NCBI RefSeq assembly: GCF_016889805.1
Contig: NZ_CP069535.1
Span: 3,855,514-3,919,513, forward strand
Length of the DNA stretch: 64,000 nt
Source: Rhodanobacter sp. FDAARGOS 1247
Lineage (GTDB): Bacteria; Pseudomonadota; Gammaproteobacteria; Xanthomonadales; Rhodanobacteraceae
Direction: 5' to 3'
Part shown: piece after piece, positions 39,874 to 48,369 of the stretch
Position numbering within the stretch: position 1 is the first letter of the stretch
How the letters are laid out: each line of letters opens with the position of its first letter
Translations under genes and position numbers: made by a program
The notes under the pieces: model-generated
Database searches by the model: none
Seen by the model: only the letters and a program-made list of their open reading frames with translations
What the model was told of the DNA's origin: nothing

Positions 39874-40283
39874 TCCGACGCAGGATGGCCGTGCTGGCGG
39901 GCCTGATCCTGCTGGTCGGTTGCGCCAACGCGGGCGATGGCATGCTGACTGGCCAGTTCGAGGGAAGCGGCCGGCAATGTCGGGGCGTCCTGTTGGTGCA
40001 GGCCAGGACCATCGCGTGGCACACCCCGTTCGCAAGCTGTGCAAGAACATCCTACGAAGTTCTCGACCAGCCCGCCGTTGGCGGCGCGACGCGCAGGGTC
40101 TTCCTGTTGAAGCCGGGTTCCGCCTGCGCCTTCGCGGTGATTTCGCTGGAGCGGGATGCCGAACATCCGGAATACTGGAATGCCACGGGCTACCGTTCGC
40201 GCCAGGATTACGAAGACGGCAGCGACGACACGCTGCGTTGCAACCTCACCAGGAAGGAAATCGCGTCAGCGTCGTCCCGCTGA
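39861..40283 (+). CDS. small four-cysteine lipoprotein, possible immunity protein
   Basis: A 140-residue predicted lipoprotein. The signal ends in the lipobox LLVGC (Cys21). The mature part is about 120 residues with four cysteines (40, 60, 89, 127) that could form two disulfides, and no recognised domain. Its start lies inside the end of the transglycosylase-like gene (13-base overlap), so the pair is co-expressed. The arrangement of a cell-wall hydrolase without a signal peptide followed by a periplasmic lipoprotein is that of effector/immunity pairs, but nothing else proves this. Confidence 0.68.
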   Translation: MPAVIRRRMAVLAGLILLVGCANAGDGMLTGQFEGSGRQCRGVLLVQARTIAWHTPFASCARTSYEVLDQPAVGGATRRVFLLKPGSACAFAVISLERDAEHPEYWNATGYRSRQDYEDGSDDTLRCNLTRKEIASASSR

Positions 40284-40399
40284 CGAAGCGCGCCTGCCTG
40301 AACCCACCCGTTGCGCACGGAACATCGCGGGAACCGTCGAGCACCATCGGCCCCGACCCACCCTCTGCACGAGACGATCGTCCTGCGCTCAGCGCCTGT

Positions 40400-40544
40400 G
40401 AAGAAAGCCACTTCCTGTGGTTTTCTTCTATCGCGAGTCCGGTACACGCCCGGACTCGCTCACATGAAACAGTCACTTGCATGACTGCTTCATGCTCGGC
40501 CATCCATGGCCGACCTGAGAGGTTGAAAACTCACAACCTCTCAG
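40400..40544. other. cluster of five consecutive stem-loops
   Basis: In 145 bases between the convergent lipoprotein and RimK-like genes there are five inverted repeats. They are 40400-40428 (12-bp stem with a G-T pair), 40433-40459 (10-bp, GCGAGTCCGG), 40463-40494 (13-bp with one mismatch), 40497-40512 (6-bp, loop TCCA) and 40515-40544 (11-bp, CTGAGAGGTTG). The first has a T-rich right arm and looks like a terminator. The last overlaps the RimK stop codon. The others have no obvious terminator features. It may be several terminators or a structured RNA. Confidence 0.65.
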
Positions 40545-42028
40545 CGCGCGCTGCCGCCCTGACGCTTGCGCTCCATCCGGCGCAGGAACTCCTGCATGAT
40601 GCGCGAATACAACTCGTCGCCGAGATGGGCGTCCTCGACACCGGCATCGATCGACGGATTGTCGTTGACCTCGATCACCACCGGCTTGCTGCCGACCTGT
40701 TTCAGGTCGACGCCGTAGAGACCATCGCCGATCGGCTGGGTGGCCTTCAGCGCCAGCTTGACCACCTCGGCCGGCGCGTCCTTCACCGCAATCGTCTCGA
40801 AGCCGCCGGACTTCGCGGTGCCCTTGGCGCCGTGGTTGTAGATCTGCCAGTGGCCGCGCGACATGTAGTACTTGCAGGCGTACAGCGGCTCGCGGTTGAG
40901 CACGCCGATGCGCCAGTCGAATTCGGTGTAGACGTATTCCTGCGCCAGCAGCAGCGCGCTGTGCTGGAACAGGCCGCTGGCCGCTGCGGCCAGCGCCGCC
41001 TCGTCCTCGACCTTGACCACGCCCCGCGAAAACGAGCCGTCCGGAATCTTCAGCACCAGCGGGAAGCCCAGCTTGGCGACGACTTCCTTCATACCCTTGC
41101 TGTCGTCGCGGTAGAGAATTTCCGTACGAGGGACAGCAAGCTTGCGCGAGACCATCAGATCGTTGAGGTAGATCTTGTTGGTGCAGCGCAGGATCGAGCT
41201 GGGGTCGTCGATCACCACCATGCCTTCCTTCTCCGCGCGATGGGCGAAGCGGTAGGTGTGGTTGTCCGACGCGGTGGTCTCGCGGATGAACAGGCCGTCG
41301 TATTCGGCCAGCCGCTGGTAGTCGTTCTTGCCGATCGGGTCGACCTCGATGCCGAGTTCCTTGCCCGCGTCGATGAAGGCCTTCAACGCCTTCTTGTTCG
41401 ACGGCGGCATCTTTTCCTTCGGATCGACCAGCATCGCGAGGTCGTAGCGGAACTGCCGGCGCGCGCGCGGCTTGCGCCACAACTTGCGCGAGAAGCGGTC
41501 GAGCTCCTCGGCGAAGGCGTCTTCCTGGGCGTCGTCCAGCGTGTGCAGGCCGACCGGCTTGATCGAGCTGACCTGCCACACGCGGTCGCGCTCGAACTCG
41601 ATGCGCAGCAGCGGGCAGGGGAACATTTCGAACACCTGCCGGGCCAGGTCCTGCAGCGCCGGATAGGCGGTCTCGCCGAAGTAGACCAGGATGCCGAAGT
41701 CGGTGGTGTCGCGCCCGCCCGCAGGCAGGAAGTGGGTGAGCTTCTGGTTGAGGTCGTCGATGTCCAGGCCGTACAGCGAGCGTCGGCGCAGGTCGTTCAC
41801 CGTGCGCACCGACGGCATCACCTTGTGCCCGCGCGCCTCGGCCAGCAACGACACGTAGTAACCGGTGCCCAGATATTTGTAACTGCGGCACAGGTTGATC
41901 ACGTGGGTGCGCTCGTCGTCGCCGCCGACCGGCTTGCGCAGGTAGTCCATCGCGCTCATGACATCGACGGACGGGTAGTACGAGCCCCAGTCGGAGGCTT
42001 TTTCGACAACGATGACCAGACGGGTCAT
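40541..42028 (-). CDS. RimK-like ATP-grasp ligase with N-terminal RLAN domain
   Basis: A 495-residue protein. Residues about 1-180 (LVIVVEKASDWGSYYPS, VINLCRSYKYLGTGYYVSLLAEARGHKV) are the RimK-like N-terminal (RLAN) domain. The rest is an ATP-grasp catalytic domain with FPLVLKIPDGSFSRGVVKV, LLLAQEYVYTEFDWRIGVLN and the metal-binding VVIEVNDNPSIDAGVED. ATP-grasp RimK relatives add amino acids or glutamate to a protein or peptide; the substrate of RLAN-type enzymes is unknown. It is divergent from a GNAT acetyltransferase gene, a neighbour often seen with this family. Confidence 0.9.
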   Translation of the reverse strand: MTRLVIVVEKASDWGSYYPSVDVMSAMDYLRKPVGGDDERTHVINLCRSYKYLGTGYYVSLLAEARGHKVMPSVRTVNDLRRRSLYGLDIDDLNQKLTHFLPAGGRDTTDFGILVYFGETAYPALQDLARQVFEMFPCPLLRIEFERDRVWQVSSIKPVGLHTLDDAQEDAFAEELDRFSRKLWRKPRARRQFRYDLAMLVDPKEKMPPSNKKALKAFIDAGKELGIEVDPIGKNDYQRLAEYDGLFIRETTASDNHTYRFAHRAEKEGMVVIDDPSSILRCTNKIYLNDLMVSRKLAVPRTEILYRDDSKGMKEVVAKLGFPLVLKIPDGSFSRGVVKVEDEAALAAAASGLFQHSALLLAQEYVYTEFDWRIGVLNREPLYACKYYMSRGHWQIYNHGAKGTAKSGGFETIAVKDAPAEVVKLALKATQPIGDGLYGVDLKQVGSKPVVIEVNDNPSIDAGVEDAHLGDELYSRIMQEFLRRMERKRQGGSAR

Positions 42029-42207
42029 GACACCACTCAGGCGATGCGGCGACGGCGGACAGGCCTGCGTGGGCAGGGCGGTACGTGCAAGGCGCGCAGT
42101 TTGGCACAGCAACCACGGTGCACAAGGGCAGGCGCTGAAGCGTGACTAAACGGCACGACTGCGCTGCGAAGCGCACCTTCAGGCCCGCCGGCTGCTAGAG
42201 TCCGCGC

Positions 42208-42741
42208 GTGCCGACCCATACGCCCCAAGCCTCACCCGACTACGCGCGCCGCGTCGTGGCGGAATCCGCCGACATGCCGCCGGTTCCTGCTGGCACGCGC
42301 GTGCGCCGCGCTGCCTCGTCCGACCTGGATGAGCTGGTCGCCCTGGAACAGCGCAGCTTCAGCAGCGACCGCTTGAGCCGCGCGCAGTATCGTCGCCACC
42401 TGGACAGCGACAGCGCCGTGGTCCTGGTCGCCACCGGCCATCCCCGGCCGCTGCTGGGCAGTGCCGTGCTGTTCTTCCGCAAGCGCAGCAGCGTGGGCCG
42501 GCTCTATTCGCTGGCGACCCGGCCCGAGGCACGCGGCCAGGGCGTCGGTGCGGCCTTGCTCGAAGCGGCGGTGAACGCCTGCCGACACCGTGGCTGCCAC
42601 GCGCTGCGACTGGAAGTGCGCACCGACAACGCCGCCGCGATCGGCCTGTACGAGCGCGCGGGATTCCGGCACATCGGCTGCTACGAGCGCTACTACCAGG
42701 ACGGCGCCGATGCGTGGCGCTACGAGAAGTCGCTGGACTGA
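42208..42741 (+). CDS. GNAT-family N-acetyltransferase (RimI-like)
   Basis: A 177-residue acetyltransferase. The acetyl-CoA loop appears as RLYSLATRPEARGQGVGAALLEAA, with the C-terminal part HALRLEVRTDNAAAIGLYERAGFRHIGCYERYYQDG typical of RimI-like enzymes. The GTG at 42208 or the ATG at 42274 may be the real start; the first 30 residues are not conserved-looking. It is divergent from the RimK-like ligase with a 179-base gap, and the pair may modify the same peptide or protein. Confidence 0.85.
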   Translation: MPTHTPQASPDYARRVVAESADMPPVPAGTRVRRAASSDLDELVALEQRSFSSDRLSRAQYRRHLDSDSAVVLVATGHPRPLLGSAVLFFRKRSSVGRLYSLATRPEARGQGVGAALLEAAVNACRHRGCHALRLEVRTDNAAAIGLYERAGFRHIGCYERYYQDGADAWRYEKSLD

Positions 42742-42753
42742 GCGCCGGCCCGC

Positions 42754-43443
42754 TCAGCCGCCCAGCGGCTGCCCGATGCGCCGCTCGGTCGCCTCGTCCG
42801 GCCGCGCCACCAGCGCGCCGGTGCGCATCAGGCTCACCGTGTAGTGGCCCTGGTCGACCAGCGGCAGGAACGCGCCGCTGCCGTAGACCGTGTCCACTTC
42901 GGGCAGCCAGCGCGGGTACTGCTTCTTGAGGTCGAGCAGATCGAAGCCGCCGTTCTCGCCGAAGCCGATCACCGTGCGCGGTGCATTCATTTCCTGCGCC
43001 GCATCGTCATAGCGGCCGGACAGGCGGTCGAGCCGGTACAGCGGCGGCACGCCGGCCAGCAGGGCCGGCAGTTTCCATTTCAGCACCACCGCCTCGATGC
43101 GCCACTGGTCTCCCGCCAGTTGCACCTGGCGCGTGCTGCCGTCCGGCCAGTTGAGGGTGACGTCCCAGCGCTGCGGCGACAGGATCCGCGCGTCGATCTC
43201 CACCACCGGCGCCTCCTCGCCGAGCAGGCGGTAGCCGCGCAAGGCATAGCCGGCGCCGGCCAGCAGCAGGGTCAGCGCGAAGCAGGTCAGGCAAAGCAGC
43301 GCGCGCCAGCTGGCCGCCAGTCGACGACCGCGCTGCAGGCGCTGACGCACGGCCACCAGTTGCACCAGGGTGACCAGTGCAAGCACGGCGGCCAGCACCA
43401 GCAGCATGGTCGTCGGCAAGCGCAGCAGGGTGGCCCAGTCCAT
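42754..43443 (-). CDS. membrane-anchored protein of unknown function
   Basis: A 229-residue protein with two N-terminal hydrophobic segments (TTMLLVLAAVLALVTLVQLV and ALLCLTCFALTLLLAGAGYAL). A soluble part of about 160 residues follows (APVVEIDARILSPQRWDVTL, GFGENGGFDLLDLKKQYPRWLPEVDTVYGSGAFLPL). GAGG lies nine bases before the ATG at 43443. It is convergent with the acetyltransferase gene and divergent from lptM. No domain of known function was recognised. Confidence 0.7.
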   Translation of the reverse strand: MDWATLLRLPTTMLLVLAAVLALVTLVQLVAVRQRLQRGRRLAASWRALLCLTCFALTLLLAGAGYALRGYRLLGEEAPVVEIDARILSPQRWDVTLNWPDGSTRQVQLAGDQWRIEAVVLKWKLPALLAGVPPLYRLDRLSGRYDDAAQEMNAPRTVIGFGENGGFDLLDLKKQYPRWLPEVDTVYGSGAFLPLVDQGHYTVSLMRTGALVARPDEATERRIGQPLGG

Positions 43444-43555
43444 CGTGTTCATCCTCGTCGCCGCGACCGGCGACCTGCGTCGGCATGATAACCGGCGCCC
43501 GCGAAGCAGGGCGGCCGGCCTCGCTATACTGCGCGAATCCACAGGAAATCCCGCC

Positions 43556-43711
43556 ATGTCCCGTACCCTTTCGCTGCTGGCCTGCTGCCTCGTCCTCGCC
43601 CTGCTTGCCGGCTGTGGCAACAAGGGCCCGCTGGTGCTGCCGAGCCATCCCGCCGCCGCTTCCACCGCGCCGGCCCCGGCAGCGGTTGCACCGGCCAGCC
43701 AGCCGCGCTGA
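43556..43711 (+). CDS. lptM: LPS translocon maturation chaperone LptM (YifL-like)
   Basis: A 51-residue lipoprotein. The signal ends in LALLAGCGNKGPLVLP, which is the conserved start of LptM (Cys followed by GxKGPL). In E. coli LptM helps form the correct disulfides in LptD. The rest is an Ala/Pro-rich tail. AGGAAA lies upstream. It precedes dapF by 13 bases, as is usual in proteobacteria. Confidence 0.92.
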   Translation: MSRTLSLLACCLVLALLAGCGNKGPLVLPSHPAAASTAPAPAAVAPASQPR

Positions 43712-43724
43712 GCGGCGTGACCTG

Positions 43725-44585
43725 ATGCGGCTGCACTTCTCCAAGATGCACGGCATCGGCAACGACTTCGTCGTGCTGGATTGCCGGCAGCACCCGTTTC
43801 CGCTGAACCCGGAACAGATCCGTGTGCTGGGCGATCGCCATGTCGGCGTCGGTTTCGACCAGTTGCTGAGCGTCGAGCCCGCGCGCGATCCGTCCTGCGC
43901 GTTCTACTACGGCATCTGGAACGCCGATGGTTCGCCGTCGGGCCAGTGCGGCAACGGCGTGCGCTGCGTGGCGGCGTGGCTGCATCGCGCCGGCGCGCTG
44001 GCGCTCGGCGAGCAGGTGATGATCGAAAGCCCTTCGGGGCCGGTGACGGTACGCCTGCTGGACGCCCACGAGGTGACCGTGGACATGGGCGAACCACGCT
44101 TCGAACCCGGGCGCATTCCGCTGGTGGCCGAGGCGGGGACGGACCGCCACGAAATCCTCGTCGGTGAGCGCAAGGTCGAGTTCGGCGCGGTCTCGATGGG
44201 CAATCCCCATGCGGTGGTGAGCGTGGCTGATCTGGCCGACCCGGCGCTGCAGCAGCTCGGCCCGCTGCTGACCAGCCATCCGCGGTTTGCCGAAGGCGCC
44301 AACGCCGGCTTCGTCCTGCAGCTGGACCGCACGCAGCTGCGCCTGCGCGTGCACGAACGCGGCGCCGGCTGGACGCGCGCCTGCGGCACCGGCGCCTGTG
44401 CCGCGATGGCGGTGCTGCATCAGCGCGGCGAGGTGGACGACTCGGTGAGCGTCGAACTGCCCGGCGGCAAGTTGCGGATCGATTGGGCCGGCCCCGGCCA
44501 TCCGTTGTGGATGACCGGCCCGGCCGCCTTCGTGTTCGAGGGCGAATGGCCGGTTCCGGCGGTCGACGGCGACCGGGGCGGTTGA
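43725..44585 (+). CDS. dapF: diaminopimelate epimerase
   Basis: A 286-residue cofactor-free epimerase converting LL- to meso-diaminopimelate for lysine and peptidoglycan synthesis. The two catalytic cysteines are in SGQCGNGVRC (Cys75) and RACGTGAC (Cys220). Start MRLHFSKMHGIGNDFVVLD and VSMGNPHAV are family hallmarks. It is placed between lptM and the DUF484 gene. Confidence 0.97.
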   Translation: MRLHFSKMHGIGNDFVVLDCRQHPFPLNPEQIRVLGDRHVGVGFDQLLSVEPARDPSCAFYYGIWNADGSPSGQCGNGVRCVAAWLHRAGALALGEQVMIESPSGPVTVRLLDAHEVTVDMGEPRFEPGRIPLVAEAGTDRHEILVGERKVEFGAVSMGNPHAVVSVADLADPALQQLGPLLTSHPRFAEGANAGFVLQLDRTQLRLRVHERGAGWTRACGTGACAAMAVLHQRGEVDDSVSVELPGGKLRIDWAGPGHPLWMTGPAAFVFEGEWPVPAVDGDRGG

Positions 44586-44667
44586 AGCGCGCCCCGGTCC
44601 ATCGCACACTCGCGCCAGGCGGCACGCATCCTGCGCGTGTCCCGGAACGGTTCGAGGAACTTCGCGC

Positions 44668-45354
44668 ATGACCGCAACCCTGCTCGACGACGCCACCCAG
44701 GCCCGGGTGGTCGCCGCTTACCTGAAGCGCCATCCGGAGTTCCTCAGCGAGTATCCCGAGCTGGCGGCCAAGCTGACCATGCCGCGCCCCGAGGGCGCGG
44801 TGGCCTCGCTGGCGGTGTATCAACTGCAGAGCCTGCGCGACAAGAACGCGGAGCTGGAACGCCAGCTGGCCGAGCTGGTCGCCATCGCCGCCGAGAACGA
44901 AAAGCTGATGGAGCGCGTCCATGCGCTGACCGTGGCCCTGCTGCGGGCGAACACCATGGAAGTCACCGTGCGCACGGTCATCGCCAGGCTGTCCGCGGAT
45001 TTCCACACCGAACAGGTGCGCCTGCTGCTGTTTGGCGACGAGCCCCAGCTGCCGCGCACCGACTGGATGCAGCAGATTCCCGAAGGCGCCAGCGCACTGC
45101 CTGAGTTCAGCGAGTTCCTGCACAAGAACGAACCCGTGTCCGGGCGGCTGGCGAGCGAAAAACTCGTGCGCCTGTTCGGCGTCGATGCCCCACAGATCCA
45201 TTCGGTGGCGATGATGCGGCTGGGCGACTGCGGCATCCTGGCCATCGGCAGCGCCGACCCGGACCGCTTCCAGCCAGGCATGGGCACGCTGTTCCTGAAG
45301 ATGATCTCGGCCACCATCACCGCGGCGCTGGCGCGCTCACGGGACGTCTCCTGA
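44668..45354 (+). CDS. DUF484 family protein (GAF-like)
   Basis: A 228-residue protein of the DUF484 family. VVAAYLKRHPEFLSEYPELAAKLTMP is the conserved N-terminus, followed by a coiled coil (LQSLRDKNAELERQLAELV, about residues 50-90) and a GAF-like domain ending MGTLFLKMISATITAALARS. Its biochemical role is unknown. It is followed eight bases later by xerC, in the conserved dapF-DUF484-xerC order. GAGGAAC lies before the ATG. Confidence 0.95.
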   Translation: MTATLLDDATQARVVAAYLKRHPEFLSEYPELAAKLTMPRPEGAVASLAVYQLQSLRDKNAELERQLAELVAIAAENEKLMERVHALTVALLRANTMEVTVRTVIARLSADFHTEQVRLLLFGDEPQLPRTDWMQQIPEGASALPEFSEFLHKNEPVSGRLASEKLVRLFGVDAPQIHSVAMMRLGDCGILAIGSADPDRFQPGMGTLFLKMISATITAALARSRDVS

Positions 45355-45361
45355 GCCGGCG

Positions 45362-46249
45362 ATGACGCCCGAACAACAGGTCGAACGCTGGCTCGGCCGC
45401 CTCGCCGAAGAACGCCACGCTTCGCCGCACACGATCGCCGGCTACCGGCGCGACCTGGCCAAGCTGCTGCGCTTCATGCGGGCGCAGCGGCTGGCCTCGT
45501 TCGATGCGCTGGATGCGAACCGGATGCGCACCTTCATCGCCGGCGAGCATCGCGACGGGCTGGCGCCGAAGAGCCTGCAACGCCTGCTGTCGTCCTGCCG
45601 CAGCCTGTTCCGCCAGCTCACCCGCGAAGGCCAGCTGGCGAACGATCCGCTGCTGGGCGTGCGCGGCCCCAAGGTGCGCCGCAAGCTGCCCCAGGTGCTC
45701 GACGTCGACGAAGCCACCGCCCTGGTCGAGACCGACAGCGGCGGCCAGCTCGCCGTGCGCGACCGCGCGATGCTGGAGCTGTTCTATTCCAGCGGCCTGC
45801 GCCTGTCCGAACTGGTCGGCCTGCGCTGGCTCGACCTCAACCTCGACGACGGCGAGGTGCGCGTGCTGGGCAAGGGCGGCAAGACCCGCATCGTGCCGGT
45901 CGGCCGTCACGCCGTGATGGCGCTGCGCGCACTAGGCGCGGAGCAGGGCATGCCGGCCGACGGTCCGGTGTTCCGCGGCCGCGGCGGCGCGCCGATCAAC
46001 CCCCGCACGATCCAGCTGCGCATGAACAAGCTGGCGCTGCAGCAGGGCATCCCGAAGCACATCCACCCGCACCTGCTGCGCCACACCTTCGCCAGCCACA
46101 TGCTGGAATCCTCCGGCGACCTGCGCGCCGTGCAGGAGCTGCTCGGCCACGCCGACATCGCCACCACCCAGATCTACACCCACCTGGATTTCCAGCATCT
46201 GGCCAGGGTCTACGACGCCGCGCATCCGCGAGCCAAACGCAAACCGTAA
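45362..46249 (+). CDS. xerC: tyrosine recombinase XerC
   Basis: A 295-residue site-specific recombinase that resolves chromosome dimers at dif together with XerD. The N-terminal SAM-like DNA-binding part is followed by the catalytic core: [15 protein letters not shown] (Arg), [14 protein letters not shown] (His-x-x-Arg), [18 protein letters not shown] (Tyr272 nucleophile). Its place after dapF and DUF484 and its length show that it is the housekeeping enzyme, not a phage integrase. Confidence 0.96.
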   Translation: MTPEQQVERWLGRLAEERHASPHTIAGYRRDLAKLLRFMRAQRLASFDALDANRMRTFIAGEHRDGLAPKSLQRLLSSCRSLFRQLTREGQLANDPLLGVRGPKVRRKLPQVLDVDEATALVETDSGGQLAVRDRAMLELFYSSGLRLSELVGLRWLDLNLDDGEVRVLGKGGKTRIVPVGRHAVMALRALGAEQGMPADGPVFRGRGGAPINPRTIQLRMNKLALQQGIPKHIHPHLLRHTFASHMLESSGDLRAVQELLGHADIATTQIYTHLDFQHLARVYDAAHPRAKRKP

Positions 46250-46254
46250 GCTGT

Positions 46255-46284
46255 GCTCCCTCCCCTGCATGCAGGGGGAGGAGC
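46255..46284. repeat. GC-rich palindrome between xerC and hslV
   Basis: GCTCCCTCCCCTGC followed by its near reverse complement (GCAGGGGGAGGAGC) forms a hairpin centred on TGCATGCA in the 109-base gap. It is another member of the CTCCC/GGGAG family of intergenic hairpins seen in this window. Confidence 0.65.
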
Positions 46285-46358
46285 TCGATCCCCCAACGTT
46301 GAAGCCCCATCCCCACGCCCCCATCTCATCCGCTCAGACATCCTCTTGCGGAGCACCC

Positions 46359-46895
46359 ATGGAATCGTTTCACGCCACCACCATCGTCTGCGTGCGCCGC
46401 GAAGGCCGCGTCGTGATCGGCAGCGATGGCCAGGTCACCCTTGGCAACACGGTGATGAAGGGCAACGCGCGCAAGGTGCGCCGGCTCGGCAAGGCCGGCG
46501 AGGTGGTGGCCGGTTTCGCCGGCGCGACAGCCGATGCATTCACCCTGTTCGAGCTGTTCGAGCAGAAGCTCGAGAAGCACAACAACAACCTCACCCGCGC
46601 CGCGGTGGAGATGGCCAAGGAATGGCGCACCGACCGCCGCTTCGGCAAGCTCGAGGCGATGCTCGCGGTGGCCGACAAGGAAACCTCGCTGCTGATCTCC
46701 GGCAACGGCGACGTGGTCGAGCCCGAACACGGCCTGATCGCGATCGGCTCGGGTGGCCCGTTCGCCCAGTCCGCGGCGATGGCCCTGCTGGAAAACACCG
46801 AACTGGATGCCCGAACCATCGTCGAGAAGGCGCTGAAGATCGCCGGCGACATCTGCATCTATACCAATCACAACGTCAGTATCGAAGAGCTTTGA
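46359..46895 (+). CDS. hslV: ATP-dependent protease peptidase subunit HslV
   Basis: A 178-residue threonine protease of the HslUV complex. [21 protein letters not shown] places the catalytic Thr at residue 7, after a six-residue extension that must be removed; E. coli HslV begins at Thr2. [35 protein letters not shown], and [13 protein letters not shown] are other hallmarks. It degrades proteins unfolded by HslU. A short extension before Thr is also found in relatives of this bacterium. Followed 95 bases later by hslU. Confidence 0.97.
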   Translation: MESFHATTIVCVRREGRVVIGSDGQVTLGNTVMKGNARKVRRLGKAGEVVAGFAGATADAFTLFELFEQKLEKHNNNLTRAAVEMAKEWRTDRRFGKLEAMLAVADKETSLLISGNGDVVEPEHGLIAIGSGGPFAQSAAMALLENTELDARTIVEKALKIAGDICIYTNHNVSIEEL

Positions 46896-46899
46896 GGCG

Positions 46900-46976
46900 G
46901 GAACGGGGAACAGGGAACGAGGAACGGCAAACCGCCGACCGCTGTTCCCCGTTCCCCGTTCCCTGTCCCCCGTTCC
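46900..46976. repeat. 28-base inverted repeat between hslV and hslU
   Basis: Arms at 46900-46927 and 46949-46976 are reverse complements except for two positions, and consist of repeated GGGAAC/GTTCCC units. The 21-base loop contains CGACCG. It lies within a two-gene operon, 14 bases before the hslU ATG, so it is unlikely to be a plain terminator. It may act on mRNA stability or be a mobile repeat copy. Confidence 0.8.
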
Positions 46977-46990
46977 TTTGAGTAAAGCCC

Positions 46991-48334
46991 ATGTCCGAAC
47001 TCACCCCCCGCGAAATCGTCAACGAACTCGACCGCTACATCATCGGCCAGCACGACGCCAAGCGCGCCGTGGCGGTGGCACTGCGCAGCCGCTGGCGGCG
47101 CATGCAGTTGCCGGCCGAGATGCGCAACGAGATCACCCCGAAGAACATCCTGATGATCGGCCCCACCGGCGTGGGCAAGACCGAGATCGCGCGGCGCCTG
47201 GCCACGCTGGCCAATGCGCCGTTCGTGAAGGTCGAGGCGACCAAGTTCACCGAGGTGGGTTACGTGGGCAAGGATGTCGAGTCGATCATCCGTGACCTGG
47301 CCGACGGCGCCTACAAGCTGACCCGCGAGCAGGCAGTCAAGCGCGTGCGCTCGCAGGCCGAGGACCGCGCCGAGGATCGCATCCTCGACGCGCTGCTGCC
47401 GCGCCGGCAGTCCCAGCCCACCGACTGGAGCCACGACGCCGCGCCCGAGCCCGCCATCGAAAGCGACACCCGCCAGAAGCTGCGCAAGCAGTTGCGCGAA
47501 GGCGCGCTGGACGATCGCGAGATCGAGCTGGATTTCGCCATGAACGTGGGCGTGGAAATCATGTCGCCGCCGGGCATGGAGGAGATGGGCGCGCAGCTGC
47601 GCCAGATGTTCCAGAACATCGGCGGCGCCAAGACGCAGCAGCGCAAGCTGGCGATCAAACTGGCGCGCCCGCTGCTGATTGACGAAGAAGCCGGCAAGCT
47701 GCTCAACGACGATGAAATCCGCGCCCAGGCGATGGAAAACGCCGAGCAGAACGGCATCGTCTTCATCGACGAGATCGACAAGGTCGCCCAGCGCAGCGAC
47801 CACGGCCACGCCGGGGTCAGCCGCGAGGGCGTGCAGCGCGACCTGCTGCCGCTGGTGGAAGGCTCCACCGTATCGACCAAGTACGGCCCGATCAAGACCG
47901 ACCACATGCTGTTCATCGCCTCCGGCGCGTTCTCGCTGGCCAAGCCGTCCGACCTGATCCCCGAGCTGCAGGGCCGGTTGCCGATCCGGGTCGAGCTGTC
48001 CGCGCTTTCGGTGGACGACTTCAAGCGCATCCTGCGCGAACCGCACAACGCGCTGACCAAGCAATACGTCGCCCTGCTCGGCACCGAAGGCGTCACCATC
48101 GAATTCACCGATGCCGGTGTCGATCGGCTGGCCGAGGTGGCGTTCCAGGTGAACGAACGCACCGAGAACATCGGCGCGCGCCGGCTGCATACGGTAATGG
48201 AGCGCCTGCTGGAGAAGATCTCCTACGAAGCGGCGGACAAATCCGGCGAGAAGTACCTGATCGACGCCGCGCACGTGGACAGCTCACTGGGCAGCCTGGT
48301 GCTGGACGAAGACCTCAGCCGATACATTCTGTAA
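46991..48334 (+). CDS. hslU: ATP-dependent protease ATPase subunit HslU
   Basis: A 447-residue AAA+ unfoldase, partner of HslV. The start [20 protein letters not shown], Walker [17 protein letters not shown]-domain (about residues 110-240), Walker [13 protein letters not shown], and sensor [15 protein letters not shown] are present. The C-terminus ends DEDLSRYIL, the tail that inserts into HslV. Length matches E. coli HslU. Confidence 0.98.
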   Translation: MSELTPREIVNELDRYIIGQHDAKRAVAVALRSRWRRMQLPAEMRNEITPKNILMIGPTGVGKTEIARRLATLANAPFVKVEATKFTEVGYVGKDVESIIRDLADGAYKLTREQAVKRVRSQAEDRAEDRILDALLPRRQSQPTDWSHDAAPEPAIESDTRQKLRKQLREGALDDREIELDFAMNVGVEIMSPPGMEEMGAQLRQMFQNIGGAKTQQRKLAIKLARPLLIDEEAGKLLNDDEIRAQAMENAEQNGIVFIDEIDKVAQRSDHGHAGVSREGVQRDLLPLVEGSTVSTKYGPIKTDHMLFIASGAFSLAKPSDLIPELQGRLPIRVELSALSVDDFKRILREPHNALTKQYVALLGTEGVTIEFTDAGVDRLAEVAFQVNERTENIGARRLHTVMERLLEKISYEAADKSGEKYLIDAAHVDSSLGSLVLDEDLSRYIL

Positions 48335-48369
48335 CGCCACCCGCTCGGGGCGTTCGTCGCCAGCGCCAC

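Noticed and set aside
45362..46249. Phage or island integrase
   Set aside because: It is in the conserved dapF-DUF484-xerC context and has the length of XerC; no att repeats or phage genes are near.
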